Shown: positions 27,397 through 36,837, numbered from the stretch's first letter. The stretch: 64,000 nt of DNA from Aquisalinus flavus (GCF_022559625.1 NZ_CP042288.1:1689409-1753408), one strand, 5' to 3'. Numbers and translations: made by a program. The notes: a model not told the origin generated them from the letters alone.

Positions 27397-28263
27397 TTAC
27401 AATGCGTTGATCGGGACTTTCATGTACCGCACGCCATTCTCCTCCGCAGGCGGCAGATCGCCTGCCCGCATGTTCACCTGTACCGATGGCAGGATCAGCG
27501 TCGGCATTGCCAGTGTCGCATCGCGTTCCGTGCGCATTCTGATGAACTCATCGCGCGACGTGCCTTCTTTCACATGGATGTTCGAGCGCATCTCTTCACC
27601 GACCGTGGTTTCCCAGACATAGTCGTCACGGCCCGGGGCCTTGTAGTCATGGCACAGGAACATGCGTGTCTCGGCGGGCAGCGCGAACAGCTTCTGAATC
27701 GAATCGTAAAGTGTTCCCGCATCGCCGCCGGGAAAATCGCAGCGCGCCGTACCGAAATCCGGCATGAAAATCGTATCCCCGACGAACACGGCATCACCGA
27801 TGACATGACTCATACAGGCTGGCGTATGACCCGGCGTATGAATCGCGTGGGCTGGAATCGCCCCGACGCTATAGGGCTCACCATCCTTGAACAGATGATC
27901 GAACTGGCTGCCATCGGTATGGAAGGACTGCCCCTCGTTGAAAATCTTGCCGAACACTTTCTGCACGGTGGCGATATGCTCGCCGATCGCCGTCTTGCCG
28001 CCGAGCGCCTTCTTGATATAGGGCGCGGCGGTCAGGTGATCCGCGTGCACATGGGTATCGATGATCCACTCGACCTCATAGCCACGCTCCCGGACAAAGG
28101 CGATCATCCGGTCGGCGGATGTCGTGCTGGTGCGCCCCGAGGCGGCATCGTAATCAAGAAGCGAATCGATGACGGCGGCGTTGCCCGTCTGCGGGTCCGC
28201 GACGACATAGCTGATCGTGTTGGTTGCTTCGTCAAAAAAACCGGTAACTTCAGGCGTATTCAT
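27397..28263 (-). CDS. Metallo-beta-lactamase-fold persulfide dioxygenase-like protein
   Basis: The 288-residue protein of the ETHE1/BLH group oxidises glutathione or protein persulfide to sulfite. The metal ligands are clear: THVHADH, HTPGHTPACMSH, VGDTIF and LCHDYKAPGRDD. ATG 28263 is chosen because GGAGAGCCAG stands just upstream, whereas the frame extends to 28305 without a good ribosome site. It lies downstream of the ArsR repressor (19 bases) and upstream of DUF442 (14 bases) in the sulfide operon. Confidence 0.9.
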   Translation of the reverse strand: MNTPEVTGFFDEATNTISYVVADPQTGNAAVIDSLLDYDAASGRTSTTSADRMIAFVRERGYEVEWIIDTHVHADHLTAAPYIKKALGGKTAIGEHIATVQKVFGKIFNEGQSFHTDGSQFDHLFKDGEPYSVGAIPAHAIHTPGHTPACMSHVIGDAVFVGDTIFMPDFGTARCDFPGGDAGTLYDSIQKLFALPAETRMFLCHDYKAPGRDDYVWETTVGEEMRSNIHVKEGTSRDEFIRMRTERDATLAMPTLILPSVQVNMRAGDLPPAEENGVRYMKVPINAL

Positions 28264-28282
28264 CTGGCTCTCCATATTTCTG

Positions 28283-28699
28283 TCAGGCTTGCTCTGTCCG
28301 TACACGGGCGAAAAGGCTTGACCCGCCCTGCTTGGCCATTCTTGATCCCGGGGCGTCCTTCTTGCCCCGGGAAGGGGCCGCTGCCGCCGGGCCAGGCTTG
28401 CCCAGCATGACGGCGCAGATCGCGTCCATCATGCCACGCACACGCTGGTCCGTAGACAGCGTATAGTAAACAGACTTGGCTTCGCGCCGCGTCTCGACCA
28501 TGCCTTCTTCGCGCAGCTTGGCCAGTTCACGCGACAGGCGCGGCTGGCGGATATCGAGGCTTTGCTCGATCTCGCTGACCGACATTTCCCGGTCACGCAA
28601 TTGGCAGCAGATCAAAAGCCGGGCCGGATGGGCGAAGGATTTCAGCAGGATCGTCGCCTCATCCGCCATCCTCGAGAGGTCTTGCGTATCAGGCGTCAT
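28283..28699 (-). CDS. ArsR-family repressor, BigR/SqrR type
   Basis: Winged-helix repressor of 138 residues. A Cys pair at 31-32 (LLICCQL) and a Cys at 95 (DAICAVML) are placed like the two thiols of the persulfide sensors BigR and SqrR, and the recognition region is IRQPRLSRELAKLREEG. A basic C-terminal tail of about 35 residues is extra. Its ATG overlaps the peroxiredoxin stop (ATGA), and it precedes the MBL-DUF442-SQR-SulP genes. By analogy it should repress the operon until reactive sulfur forms a disulfide or polysulfide bridge. Confidence 0.87.
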   Translation of the reverse strand: MTPDTQDLSRMADEATILLKSFAHPARLLICCQLRDREMSVSEIEQSLDIRQPRLSRELAKLREEGMVETRREAKSVYYTLSTDQRVRGMMDAICAVMLGKPGPAAAAPSRGKKDAPGSRMAKQGGSSLFARVRTEQA

Positions 28700-29361
28700 G
28701 ACGCCTCCCCGGCGGCAGTATAATACCACGCCGCACCGGCTTGCCCGTCGTCCCTGTCATCAGCCTCGGCCATCGTCAGCGGCGGCGGCAGGACCGCCCG
28801 GTCTCCCGGCTTCCAGCCCTCCGGCGTCGAGACCGGATGTGCGTCGGTCTCCTGCAAGGCGGACAGCACCCGGACGATCTCTGCGACCGAGCGCCCGACA
28901 TTCAGGGGATAATGCACAATCGCGCGGACATAGCCCTCCGGATCGATGAAAAACACCGAGCGTACGGCGGCGGTGGAACTGGATCCCTCATGCACCATGC
29001 CATAGGCGCGCGAGATTGCCATCGACATATCCTCGATGATCGGAAAGCCGATACGCACCCCGAAACGGGCGTCGATATCGCGCACCCAGGCAAGGTGGGC
29101 AAAAAGGCTGTCTACGGACAGTCCCATGAGCCGGCAATTCAGGGCCTCGAACCGGCCCGCCGCGTTCTGGAACGCGATGAACTCGGAGGTGCAGACCGGG
29201 GTGAAGTCAGCCGGATGGGAGAACAGGACGACCCAGCGGCCGCGATGATCGGACAGGCGGATCGGCCCCATCGTCGTGCGCGCCTCGAAATCGGGCGCAA
29301 GGGTGTCGATTGAGGCGAGAACCCGTTCCTGGCTTGGCTGGACTGTCTCGATGTCGGTCAC
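28696..29361 (-). CDS. Peroxiredoxin, 1-Cys (Prx6) type
   Basis: Thiol peroxidase of 221 residues with the motif SHPADFTPVCTSE (PxxxTxxC, peroxidatic Cys), an Arg in AVRSVFFIDPEGYVRA and a C-terminal extension typical of Prx6 proteins. It starts with GTG at 29361 and ends in an ATGA overlap with the repressor gene. As the first gene of the sulfide operon it may reduce persulfides or polysulfides as well as peroxides; this is inference from position. Confidence 0.9.
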   Translation of the reverse strand: MTDIETVQPSQERVLASIDTLAPDFEARTTMGPIRLSDHRGRWVVLFSHPADFTPVCTSEFIAFQNAAGRFEALNCRLMGLSVDSLFAHLAWVRDIDARFGVRIGFPIIEDMSMAISRAYGMVHEGSSSTAAVRSVFFIDPEGYVRAIVHYPLNVGRSVAEIVRVLSALQETDAHPVSTPEGWKPGDRAVLPPPLTMAEADDRDDGQAGAAWYYTAAGEAS

Positions 29362-29403
29362 GATGGGTCTTTCGTTTGTTTGTCAATAGTCACTTGCCAC
29401 AAA

Positions 29404-29427
29404 ACATAATACGTTTTACAGTTATGT
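29404..29427. promoter_or_regulatory. AT-rich inverted repeat, candidate BigR-type operator
   Basis: ACATAA and TTATGT stand 12 bases apart in the 97-base AT-rich gap between the divergent peroxiredoxin and YeeE/YedE genes. The location suits an operator by which the ArsR-type repressor would control both directions at once. The half-site match is by eye only. Confidence 0.45.
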
Positions 29428-29458
29428 CAATTGTTATTACCCCTGATAGAGGAGTCTG

Positions 29459-29884
29459 ATGGAAATGGACAATTTCACCCCGCTCAGCGCCACTGCTGGC
29501 GGCATCATGATCGGCATATCCGCGATTATGCTGATGGCGAGCCTTGGCCGGATCGCCGGAATCAGCGGCATCCTTGGCGGCGCGCTCAGCCTGACCGGCG
29601 GCGATCGCGGCTGGCGTGTTGCCTTCCTCGCGGGCCTGCTGCTGCCCGGTGTCGTGGTACTCGCCGGCATCGCGCCGCGCCCTGATATCGACTTCGTGGC
29701 GAATGGCTGGCTGCTCGCACTCGCCGGTCTCCTCGTCGGTTTCGGAACACGGCTAGGCTCCGGCTGCACCAGCGGGCACGGCGTCTGCGGCCTCGCCCGC
29801 TTCTCGAAACGCTCGCTTGCCGCCACCGCCACCTTCATGGCGTTCGGCGTCGCGACCGTTTTCCTCATCCGTCATATTCTCTAG
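29459..29884 (+). CDS. YeeE/YedE-family sulfur-compound transporter, half 1
   Basis: Membrane protein of 141 residues with four hydrophobic segments and the conserved motif GFGTRLGSGCTSGHGVCGLAR, whose Cys is implicated in thiosulfate or sulfane-sulfur transport by YeeE/TsuA relatives. GAGGAG lies 4 bases upstream of the ATG. It is transcribed away from the sulfide operon, and the complementary half begins 9 bases after its stop. Confidence 0.9.
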   Translation: MEMDNFTPLSATAGGIMIGISAIMLMASLGRIAGISGILGGALSLTGGDRGWRVAFLAGLLLPGVVVLAGIAPRPDIDFVANGWLLALAGLLVGFGTRLGSGCTSGHGVCGLARFSKRSLAATATFMAFGVATVFLIRHIL

Positions 29885-29893
29885 GAGACAGAC

Positions 29894-30319
29894 ATGCGCT
29901 TCATCTGGCCATTCTTCAGCGGGCTGATATTTTCTGTCGGCCTCGTCATTTCCGGCATGGTCAATCCGGAAAAAGTCACCGATTTTCTCGATCTCGCCGG
30001 CACCTGGGACCCCAGCCTCGCCTTCGTCATGGGCGGTGCCCTGGTGACGACCGCAATCGGTTTCCGGTTTGTGCTGCGTCGTCCGGCGCCGCTTCATGCC
30101 GACAGGCACCATTTGCCGACATCGACGGTTATCACGCCGCAATTGCTGACCGGCTCGGCCCTTTTCGGTATCGGCTGGGGCATTTCGGGGCTGTGCCCGG
30201 GGCCTGCCATCGCCGCTTTCCCGATGACCCTGCCGGTCATCGCGCCCTTCGCGATCGGCCTGCTCGCCGGGCTGGTCCTGTTCCAGGGCTATGAGCGCCG
30301 GTTCGCAAGGAGCTCATGA
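29894..30319 (+). CDS. YeeE/YedE-family sulfur-compound transporter, half 2 (DUF6691 type)
   Basis: A second 141-residue membrane protein of the same superfamily, with FFSGLIFSVGLVISGMVNPEKV and GIGWGISGLCPGPAI, the other Cys-containing half-motif. The two short proteins together make the equivalent of one full YeeE. A tight 9-base spacing and the SQR-operon neighbour suggest a role in moving sulfane sulfur or thiosulfate. Common companions of BigR-controlled operons have this layout. Confidence 0.9.
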   Translation: MRFIWPFFSGLIFSVGLVISGMVNPEKVTDFLDLAGTWDPSLAFVMGGALVTTAIGFRFVLRRPAPLHADRHHLPTSTVITPQLLTGSALFGIGWGISGLCPGPAIAAFPMTLPVIAPFAIGLLAGLVLFQGYERRFARSS

Positions 30320-30332
30320 GAGCAATGACGAA

Positions 30333-30418
30333 TGGTGCGGACGGCGGGACTTGAACCCGCATGCTCCAGGAGCGACAGATTTTAAGTCTGTTGTGTATAC
30401 CAATTCCACCACGTCCGC
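30333..30418 (-). tRNA. tRNA-Leu (anticodon UAA)
   Basis: On the minus strand the 5' arm GCGGACG pairs with the 3' arm CGTCCGC, followed by discriminator A and an encoded CCA. The anticodon stem ACAGA/TCTGT encloses CTTAAAA, giving anticodon UAA. The D-loop, a long class II variable arm (CGCTCC...GGAGC) and the T-arm GGGTTCAAGTCCC are all present. Length is 86 with CCA. Confidence 0.97.
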
Positions 30419-30577
30419 GCTGCGGCCCGATGCCGGGTCGTCTTCCAATATAGACCGGGTTTCTGGGCCCGGTGCAAGACCATGGAGCGCCTGCGCCCTG
30501 CCGCCATCTGCATTGCGGCCTTGATGGCGGCAGGAACAATCCCGATACTGGCGGTACCCAGTCAGGAGCCACCAGTC

Positions 30578-31018
30578 ATGAGCCGGCCAGATCCGCGCCT
30601 GCGCGCCGCCTACCCCCTGTTCCGTCCGATCCAGACCCGCTGGATGGACAATGACGTCTACGGCCACGTCAACAATGTCGTGTACTATTCATGGTTCGAC
30701 ACGGCGGTGAATGGCTGGCTGATCGAGGCGGCCGGGCTGGATATCCATGCTGGCGATGTCATCGGCCTCGTCATCGAGACCCGGTGCAATTATTTCGCGC
30801 CGCTCGCCTTCCCCGACCGGATAGAGGCCGGCATCGCCACCGCCCATATCGGCCGCTCCTCCGTGCGCTATGAGATCGGCCTGTTCGCCGCGGGGGCCGA
30901 GGCGCCAGCGGCGCAGGGTCATTTCGTTCATGTCTATGTGAACCGGGATGGCAGGCGGCCAGTCGCCGCCCTGCCCGACCGGATGCGCCTTGCGCTGGAG
31001 ACAATTCGCCAGGAATGA
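30578..31018 (+). CDS. Acyl-CoA thioesterase (4HBT hot-dog fold)
   Basis: The 146-residue protein of the 4-hydroxybenzoyl-CoA thioesterase/YbgC-like family contains the signature [21 protein letters not shown], with Asp in the catalytic position. It probably hydrolyses a short or branched acyl-CoA. ATG 30578 follows CAGGAGCCACCAGTC; the frame is open back to 30482, but that part looks like a chance extension. It is an isolated gene next to tRNA-Leu. Confidence 0.87.
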   Translation: MSRPDPRLRAAYPLFRPIQTRWMDNDVYGHVNNVVYYSWFDTAVNGWLIEAAGLDIHAGDVIGLVIETRCNYFAPLAFPDRIEAGIATAHIGRSSVRYEIGLFAAGAEAPAAQGHFVHVYVNRDGRRPVAALPDRMRLALETIRQE

Positions 31019-31022
31019 ACCC

Positions 31023-31041
31023 CCTCGCGGCGGTCGCGAGG
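31023..31041. terminator. Perfect hairpin between convergent genes
   Basis: CCTCGCG-GCGGT-CGCGAGG lies directly after the thioesterase stop and before the end of the opposite-strand membrane protein gene. Without a T-run its terminator role is only suggested by position. Confidence 0.3.
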
Positions 31042-31069
31042 AGTGTTCAGCCTGCCATGCCCGTGACGC

Positions 31070-31507
31070 TCACGCGCCGTCCGGCGGCGGCAGGTCGCGC
31101 GGGCCCGGCCGGGACGATCGGCCATTGCCGGTCGCCTTGACGATCAGCCACACGATCAACGCGATGAACAGGAACGGGCTGGCAACGACGAGGATGGCGA
31201 CGAAGATGCCGAAAAAGGCGCCGAGAATGCCGATCATCGCGCCGATCAGCCCCATCAGCACGCCGAAAATGGTCGCGATGATGGCAATGAGCACGGCGAA
31301 GATGGTGGCAAGCACACCGACGATGACGGCGATGATGGCCTCGAACGGATTGAGATCATGCAGCGTCTGCCCATCGACAGTGACGATCCCGCCGCCGAAA
31401 TGGTGCAGGGACAGCCCGCTGACCGCGAACAGACCGGCGACGACGACGAGCACGATCAGCCAGGTATGGGTGCGGTTGGAGCGGCGCTCCGGTTTCAGTT
31501 CAGTCAT
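31070..31507 (-). CDS. Small multi-pass membrane protein of unknown function
   Basis: The 145 residues hold three hydrophobic segments. One is at about 16-34; a very long one at about 58-105, built from repeated IFAVLI, IIATIFGVL and MIGILGAFFGIF units, could span twice; the last is at about 106-125. A Pro/Arg-rich tail follows. I recognise no family. GGGAACC lies upstream of the ATG. The lack of charge in the long segment suggests a compact helical bundle. Confidence 0.6.
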   Translation of the reverse strand: MTELKPERRSNRTHTWLIVLVVVAGLFAVSGLSLHHFGGGIVTVDGQTLHDLNPFEAIIAVIVGVLATIFAVLIAIIATIFGVLMGLIGAMIGILGAFFGIFVAILVVASPFLFIALIVWLIVKATGNGRSSRPGPRDLPPPDGA

Positions 31508-31714
31508 AATTCATGGTTCCCTTTCAGGAACGCCCTCATGATCATCATTTATTGTTTTTCGATAAAAAGTCAAGGGGCGGTGGCCCCGACCCGGGCCGTT
31601 TCACGACGCCGCAGCCCGCCAGCGACCAGGCGCGGCGCAAAGCGGTCTTGCCCGCTGCGGCAGGGACTGGAGAAGAAGCCCGGGACGGCATAGCAGGCGA
31701 AACCGGGAAAAATC

Positions 31715-31981
31715 CTAGCTGACGGGCTTCCCGGCTTCATCCTCCGCCTGCGGTGTCTTCTCCGGCGCCTCTGCGGAGGCCTCGACCGCGCCGGATCCGG
31801 CCTGCTTGCGCCGGCGATTGGCTTCGTCCGTCTCGCGGGCCAGGCGGATATAGTCGATCTTCGCCGCGCGCCGGTCCATGCGGTCCTGCATCTTCCTTTT
31901 CGACGAGCCGCCAAGCCTCATGAAGACGTGGCCGTAAACCACGGCGAACATGGCGACGAAAGCAAGGCCGAGCCAGATCAT
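31715..31981 (-). CDS. Small membrane-anchored protein of unknown function
   Basis: The 88 residues begin with one hydrophobic helix (about 2-20). A strongly basic, helical stretch (SSKRKMQDRMDRRAAK) and an acidic low-complexity tail follow. It resembles single-pass adaptor-type proteins in outline only. GAGGGACTGTTC precedes the ATG. The 207 bases between it and the next gene downstream (31508-31714) show nothing else. Confidence 0.55.
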   Translation of the reverse strand: MIWLGLAFVAMFAVVYGHVFMRLGGSSKRKMQDRMDRRAAKIDYIRLARETDEANRRRKQAGSGAVEASAEAPEKTPQAEDEAGKPVS

Positions 31982-32080
31982 GAACAGTCCCTCAAAGCGA
32001 TGAGCCGCAGGCAGGCACCTGCACGACGCCGTTTTGCCCGGTCAATCAAGTCGGCGCAACCTTTCGCCAAACCCGGCCTC

Positions 32081-32116
32081 AAAAAAAGGGCCTGCGGCGT
32101 CCCCGCCGGCAGGCCC
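32081..32116 (-). terminator. Terminator of the acyl-CoA dehydrogenase gene
   Basis: On the minus strand GGGCCTG-C-CGGCG pairs with CGCCG-CAGGCCC around loop GGGA, with one bulged C, and is followed by TTTTTTT. It starts 29 bases after the stop. Confidence 0.9.
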
Positions 32117-32145
32117 AATTCAAGTCGAGACTCTGGCGACGGCTG

Positions 32146-33930
32146 CTAGAACGCGTCCGCCTCCAGGGCCATCATCGTCTCCGCGCCGGTCTTCAGCTTG
32201 GCGAGGTGGGCGGAGGATTCCGGCAGGATGCGCTCGACGAAATATTTGCCGGTAATCAGCTTGGACTTGTAATAGGGATCATCCTCGCCCTGCTTCTCGA
32301 TCGCGACTTTCGCCATCTGTGCCCAGACGAAGCCGAGCGCCGTCAGGCCGAACAGGTTGAGGTAATCATGGCTCGCCGCGCCCGCATTGTCCGGGTTCGC
32401 CATGGCGTTCATGCCGAGCCACTGGGTCGCTTCCAGCAGCTCGCCCTTGGCTTTCATGAGGCCCTCGATGAACGGCTTCAGGTCTGCATTGCCGTCATTG
32501 TCGGAACAGAACTCGTCGATCTCGGCAAAATAGGTCTGCCAGTAGCGGCCGCCATCGGCCATCAGCTTGCGGCCGACGAGGTCCAGCGCCTGGATGCCGT
32601 TCGTGCCTTCATAGATCATCGAGATGCGGGCATCGCGATAGAATTGCGACATGCCCCATTCCTCGACGAAGCCGGAGCCGCCAAAGACCTGCATGGCGTC
32701 CTGACAGCCCTGCACGCCCTTCTGGGTCAGATAGGCTTTGATCACCGGCGTCAGCAGCGCCATGTAGTCATTGGCTTTCTGCTTCTCGGCCTCGTCCTGC
32801 GACTTGTGCGACAGGTCTTCCTGCAGCGCCGCCCAATAGGTCAGCGCCCGGCCGCCCTCGGTGAAGGCCTTCGTATCCATCAGCATACGGCGTACATCGG
32901 GGTGGACGATGATCGGGTCGGCCGGCTTGTCGGGGAATTTCGTACCGGTAATGGAGCGCGACTGCAGGCGGTCCTTGGCAAATTCCAGCGCGTTCTGATA
33001 GGCCACTTCCGACGCGGCATAGCCCTGCATGCCGACGCCGAGGCGAGCCTCGTTCATCATGATGAACATGGCGCGCATGCCCTTGTGCTCCTCGCCGATC
33101 AGATAGCCGGTCGCCCCGTCATAGTTCATGACGCAGGTCGCATTGCCGTGAATACCCATCTTTTCTTCCAGCCCGCCGCAGGAAACGGCATTGCGTGTCC
33201 CCGGCTCGCCATTCTCGTCGAGAATGAATTTCGGCACGATGAACAGCGAGATGCCCTTGATGCCGTCCGGCGCGCCCTCAATCCGGGCCAGTACCAGGTG
33301 GATGATGTTGTCGGCCATGTCATGCTCGCCGGCCGAGATCCAGATCTTCTGGCCGCTGATCTTGAAGGTCCCGTCTTCCTGCGGCACGGCCTTGGAGCGG
33401 ATGAGACCCAGATCGGTGCCGCATTGCGGCTCGGTCAGGTTCATCGTGCCGGTCCATTCGCCGGTCGTCATCTTCGGCAGATAGGTCTGCTTCTGCTCGT
33501 CCGACCCGACCGCGTGGATCGCGCGCATCGCCCCGGCCGACAGGCCCGGATACATGGCGAAGGAATGGTTCGCCGACGAGGTCATCTCGTTAACGGCATA
33601 GGCGAGCACGACCGGCAGCCCCTGGCCGCCATATTCGGGGTCCTGCGCGATCGAGCCGAAGCCGTTTTCGCGGAACTGGTCATAGGCTTGCCTGAAGCCT
33701 TTCGGTGTCGTCACCGAGCCGTCGTCATGGCGCTTGCAGCCTTCGAGGTCGCCGACCCGGTTCAGCGGCGTCAGCACGTCGCGGTGCCATTTGCCGCTTT
33801 CCTCGAGGAAGGCGTCGATCACGTCCGGCGTCGCATCGGCGAAGCCCGGCAGGTTGGAATAGTTCTGCAGGTTCAGGACCTCGTGCAGCAGGAACTGCAT
33901 ATCGCGGATCGGGGCGTTATAGATCGGCAT
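32146..33930 (-). CDS. Acyl-CoA dehydrogenase with C-terminal extension (DmdC-like)
   Basis: FAD enzyme of 594 residues that oxidises an acyl-CoA to its enoyl-CoA. The core shows MNLTEPQCGTDLG, KIWISAGEHD, MGIHGNATCVM and QVFGGSGFVEEW, and the catalytic base Glu in YEGTNGIQALD. It is longer than ordinary family members (about 380) by an N-terminal and a C-terminal domain, as in the DmdC/FadE5 group, which includes 3-methylmercaptopropionyl-CoA dehydrogenases. The true substrate is unclear. GAGGAGATTCAC precedes the ATG. Confidence 0.9.
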   Translation of the reverse strand: MPIYNAPIRDMQFLLHEVLNLQNYSNLPGFADATPDVIDAFLEESGKWHRDVLTPLNRVGDLEGCKRHDDGSVTTPKGFRQAYDQFRENGFGSIAQDPEYGGQGLPVVLAYAVNEMTSSANHSFAMYPGLSAGAMRAIHAVGSDEQKQTYLPKMTTGEWTGTMNLTEPQCGTDLGLIRSKAVPQEDGTFKISGQKIWISAGEHDMADNIIHLVLARIEGAPDGIKGISLFIVPKFILDENGEPGTRNAVSCGGLEEKMGIHGNATCVMNYDGATGYLIGEEHKGMRAMFIMMNEARLGVGMQGYAASEVAYQNALEFAKDRLQSRSITGTKFPDKPADPIIVHPDVRRMLMDTKAFTEGGRALTYWAALQEDLSHKSQDEAEKQKANDYMALLTPVIKAYLTQKGVQGCQDAMQVFGGSGFVEEWGMSQFYRDARISMIYEGTNGIQALDLVGRKLMADGGRYWQTYFAEIDEFCSDNDGNADLKPFIEGLMKAKGELLEATQWLGMNAMANPDNAGAASHDYLNLFGLTALGFVWAQMAKVAIEKQGEDDPYYKSKLITGKYFVERILPESSAHLAKLKTGAETMMALEADAF

Positions 33931-34225
33931 GTGAATCTCCTCGGAATTTTGTTGGATGAGCGGGCGTTCAGCCGCCGCGCGTGGTTGAGATCGACTTTAA
34001 CCCTCGTGCCCTTGCGATAAAAGCAGCTCTTGCAGTTGGAAGTGAGGGCAGATCGTAGCAGTTGGTACTACAGGCCGGTGCGGCGCATTGAGCGCGTCCC
34101 CGTGCTCCCGATGTGCATAGATTTTTGCCCTTTTGGTCTTCACCTGCCCGGCGAACCAGCTTAGCGATTGAAAGGTTAACAGGCTGGGAACCTCCCGGAA
34201 AAGATGTAAAGACAGGGCGGACGCC

Positions 34226-36745
34226 ATGAAACCGAATACGCCGTGGAGTATCAAGGGGATCGACCCGGACGCGCGCGATGCTGCAAAGAAGGCCGCGCGC
34301 GCCGCCGGCATGACCCTGGGCGAATGGCTGAACCAGCAGATCCTCGAAAGCAGCCAGGACGGCGTTTACGCAGATGACGACGCCCCCGCCCGCCCGGCGA
34401 TGACGGCCAGCCCGATCACGCTCGACCACCTGCGTGAACTCGTCGCCTCCCTCAACCGCCTGAACGACAAGCTGCAGCGTACCGAAAAGAACAATCGCGA
34501 GGAAATCGCCGGCCTGAATCAGGGGCTGACATCGGCGCTCGAGCGCATCCGCTCCATGGAAGCGGCCCGCGCCAGCAATTCGACTGACGCGCTGATTGCG
34601 CGCATCGAGCGGATCGAGGCCGGCGGCATCAACCGCCAGTCCATCGACGGGCTCAAGGCGCTGGAAAAGGCGCTGAGCCGCACCCTCAACCAGTTCGAAT
34701 CGATCCGCGAGGAAACGATCGGCCGGGTCGAGGCGAACGAGACCGCGATCGAGGGGCTAACCTCGCGCGTCGACATGATCGACGCGCAATTCTCCGAAGC
34801 CATTGTCGACTTGCGCCAGAATGTCGATGCCGTGACCACCCAGATCAGCGCAACGGAGGAATCCGTCAGTGCGCTGATGCAGGAGGCCCGCGAAGCGTCG
34901 AACTCGAACGACGAAGCCTTCATCGAGCGTACCTCGAAGAAGATGCGCATCCTCGGCAACGAGATCAAACGCACCAGTGACCGGATTCAGGCGCTCGACT
35001 CCAAGATCCTGAAACTGGCGGGCCGCATCGACGCGTCCGAACAGCGCTCGGCAGAGGGCATCAGCGAGATTTCCCGTACCGTCTCCGAATTGTCGAGTGA
35101 GCTGACCGCCTTCGACCGCGATCAGGGCAGCACCGTTGCCGAAGCCCGCAAGGTGATCGAGAGCGCCTCGAGCGCCGCCGATGACCGGCTGACGACACTG
35201 AAGAAATCCTTCGACACCATGTTGCTGCGTATCGAAGGGATCGCCGATGGCGAACGCGCCGCCCGCGAAAGCCAGCCATTATCCGTTACCCCGGCGCCGG
35301 CGATGTCCCGGCCAGTGGCGCCGCCACCGGAGCTCTCTCAGGACCCTGAGTTTTCGCCGGATGAAGAGTTCGACAGCATGGCTGGCGAGCAGGCAGCGCT
35401 CGCCGAACCGGACGAGACGCTCCCCGGCGAATCCATCGAAGACGATTTGCCGCCGCCGGTGACGGATTTGCAGGAAGACACCGACCTGCCGGAAGTCGAG
35501 GATGATCTTCCGCCCGAAGTTGTCACCGCACCTGCGGTCAAGGCCGAAAAGCAGGATCCGCTGCGCGCGGCCATGAAGGGCGCCGAGGATGCCGCGCCGA
35601 ATGAAGAGGATTTCGACGCTATTTTCGGCGAGCCGGTCGCCCGCGACCCGTCCGACTGGGATGATGATGACACGCCGGAACTGGATCTCACCGCACCGCC
35701 GCCTGCTGACACCAGGCGCCCGGCGGCGTCGCGCCCGGAAGAAACGCTGACCCCGAAACAGAAAGTCATCCTCGCCGCCCGCGCCCGCCGCAAGCGGCTG
35801 GAGGAGCAGTCCCGCCCGGCAGCGCCGGCCGAGCCCCTCGCCGCACGGCAGCCGGCACCCGAAAAGCCGTCCGAAGACAAGCAGGGCGCCAGCCTGATTG
35901 CCGGCCTCACCGCCCGCCTGCGCGGCAATGCTGCCGAAACGGAGGACACGCGCGAGAGCCAGGCCGAAAAGCTGCGCCGCAAATACAGTACCAATGGCGA
36001 CGCCAAGGGCGGCCTGCCGATGATCCCGCTGATCCTCGCTGGGGTTCTCGCCGTCTGCCTTCTTGGCTGGTTCCTGCTGAAGGATACCCTGCCGCAGAAC
36101 GTTTCCGCCATCGACCGGCCGCAACCGCCCCAGCAACAGGCGCCAGCGCAACAGCCCGCAGCAACGCCGCTGGAGAATTACGACCGGGCCGAGGCCGCGC
36201 TCAGCACTGGCCGCACCGCGGAAGGCGTTGCCTTGCTGCGCCAGTCTGCCGAGGCAGGGTATCCGCCCGCGCAATTCCAGCTCGCGGAACTCACTCGCGA
36301 TGGTGAGCTTGGCCTCATCGCCAACCCGGTTGTTGCCCGTCAGCTCTATGCCGACGCTGCCGAGGCTGGAAATGTCCCGGCGATGCACAAGCTCGGCTCG
36401 CTCTATGCCTCCGGCGAGGGCGGCGAGAAGAACGACTTCACGGCATTGAGCTGGTTCGAGCAAGCCGCCGCCTATGGCTATGTCGACTCCATGTACAATC
36501 TCGGCCTTCTCTACGATCCGGAAGTCAGCCTCGAGGTCGACGACCAGATCCTCGACAGCGCGGCGCAGGCCTATTACTGGTACTCCCTCGCCGACCGGCT
36601 CGGCGACCCCGATGCTGGCGACCTTGCCGCCGAGACCGGCGCCGGCCTGTCGGACGGCGAGCGCGCCCAGCAGGACCAGCGCATCGCCGCATGGTCGCCG
36701 CAGCAGCCGATCCGGTCCGCCAATCGCGAATTCACCGGCCGCTGA
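34226..36745 (+). CDS. PodJ-like polar organizing protein with SEL1 repeats
   Basis: The 839-residue protein is likely a single-pass inner-membrane scaffold. Its N-terminus carries WSIKGIDPDARDAAKKAARA and GMTLGEWLNQQIL, the hallmark of PodJ and related polar proteins. A long coiled-coil (about 65-350), a Pro/Glu/Asp-rich disordered part (350-590), a membrane helix (about 593-613) and periplasmic SEL1 repeats (about 650-790) follow. PodJ localises flagellar, pilus and holdfast factors in Caulobacter. Length is close to PodJ (~970) but shorter. The 295-base gap from 33931 holds its promoter region and no gene. Confidence 0.82.
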   Translation: MKPNTPWSIKGIDPDARDAAKKAARAAGMTLGEWLNQQILESSQDGVYADDDAPARPAMTASPITLDHLRELVASLNRLNDKLQRTEKNNREEIAGLNQGLTSALERIRSMEAARASNSTDALIARIERIEAGGINRQSIDGLKALEKALSRTLNQFESIREETIGRVEANETAIEGLTSRVDMIDAQFSEAIVDLRQNVDAVTTQISATEESVSALMQEAREASNSNDEAFIERTSKKMRILGNEIKRTSDRIQALDSKILKLAGRIDASEQRSAEGISEISRTVSELSSELTAFDRDQGSTVAEARKVIESASSAADDRLTTLKKSFDTMLLRIEGIADGERAARESQPLSVTPAPAMSRPVAPPPELSQDPEFSPDEEFDSMAGEQAALAEPDETLPGESIEDDLPPPVTDLQEDTDLPEVEDDLPPEVVTAPAVKAEKQDPLRAAMKGAEDAAPNEEDFDAIFGEPVARDPSDWDDDDTPELDLTAPPPADTRRPAASRPEETLTPKQKVILAARARRKRLEEQSRPAAPAEPLAARQPAPEKPSEDKQGASLIAGLTARLRGNAAETEDTRESQAEKLRRKYSTNGDAKGGLPMIPLILAGVLAVCLLGWFLLKDTLPQNVSAIDRPQPPQQQAPAQQPAATPLENYDRAEAALSTGRTAEGVALLRQSAEAGYPPAQFQLAELTRDGELGLIANPVVARQLYADAAEAGNVPAMHKLGSLYASGEGGEKNDFTALSWFEQAAAYGYVDSMYNLGLLYDPEVSLEVDDQILDSAAQAYYWYSLADRLGDPDAGDLAAETGAGLSDGERAQQDQRIAAWSPQQPIRSANREFTGR

Positions 36746-36837
36746 TCCATCGTCTCGCCGGGCTTGGCAACCGGCGCGCTGTGCAGAACAGGTTCCCCGC
36801 CCTATATTGTCTTCGGGAGAAGCAGTAGAGTGGGGAT

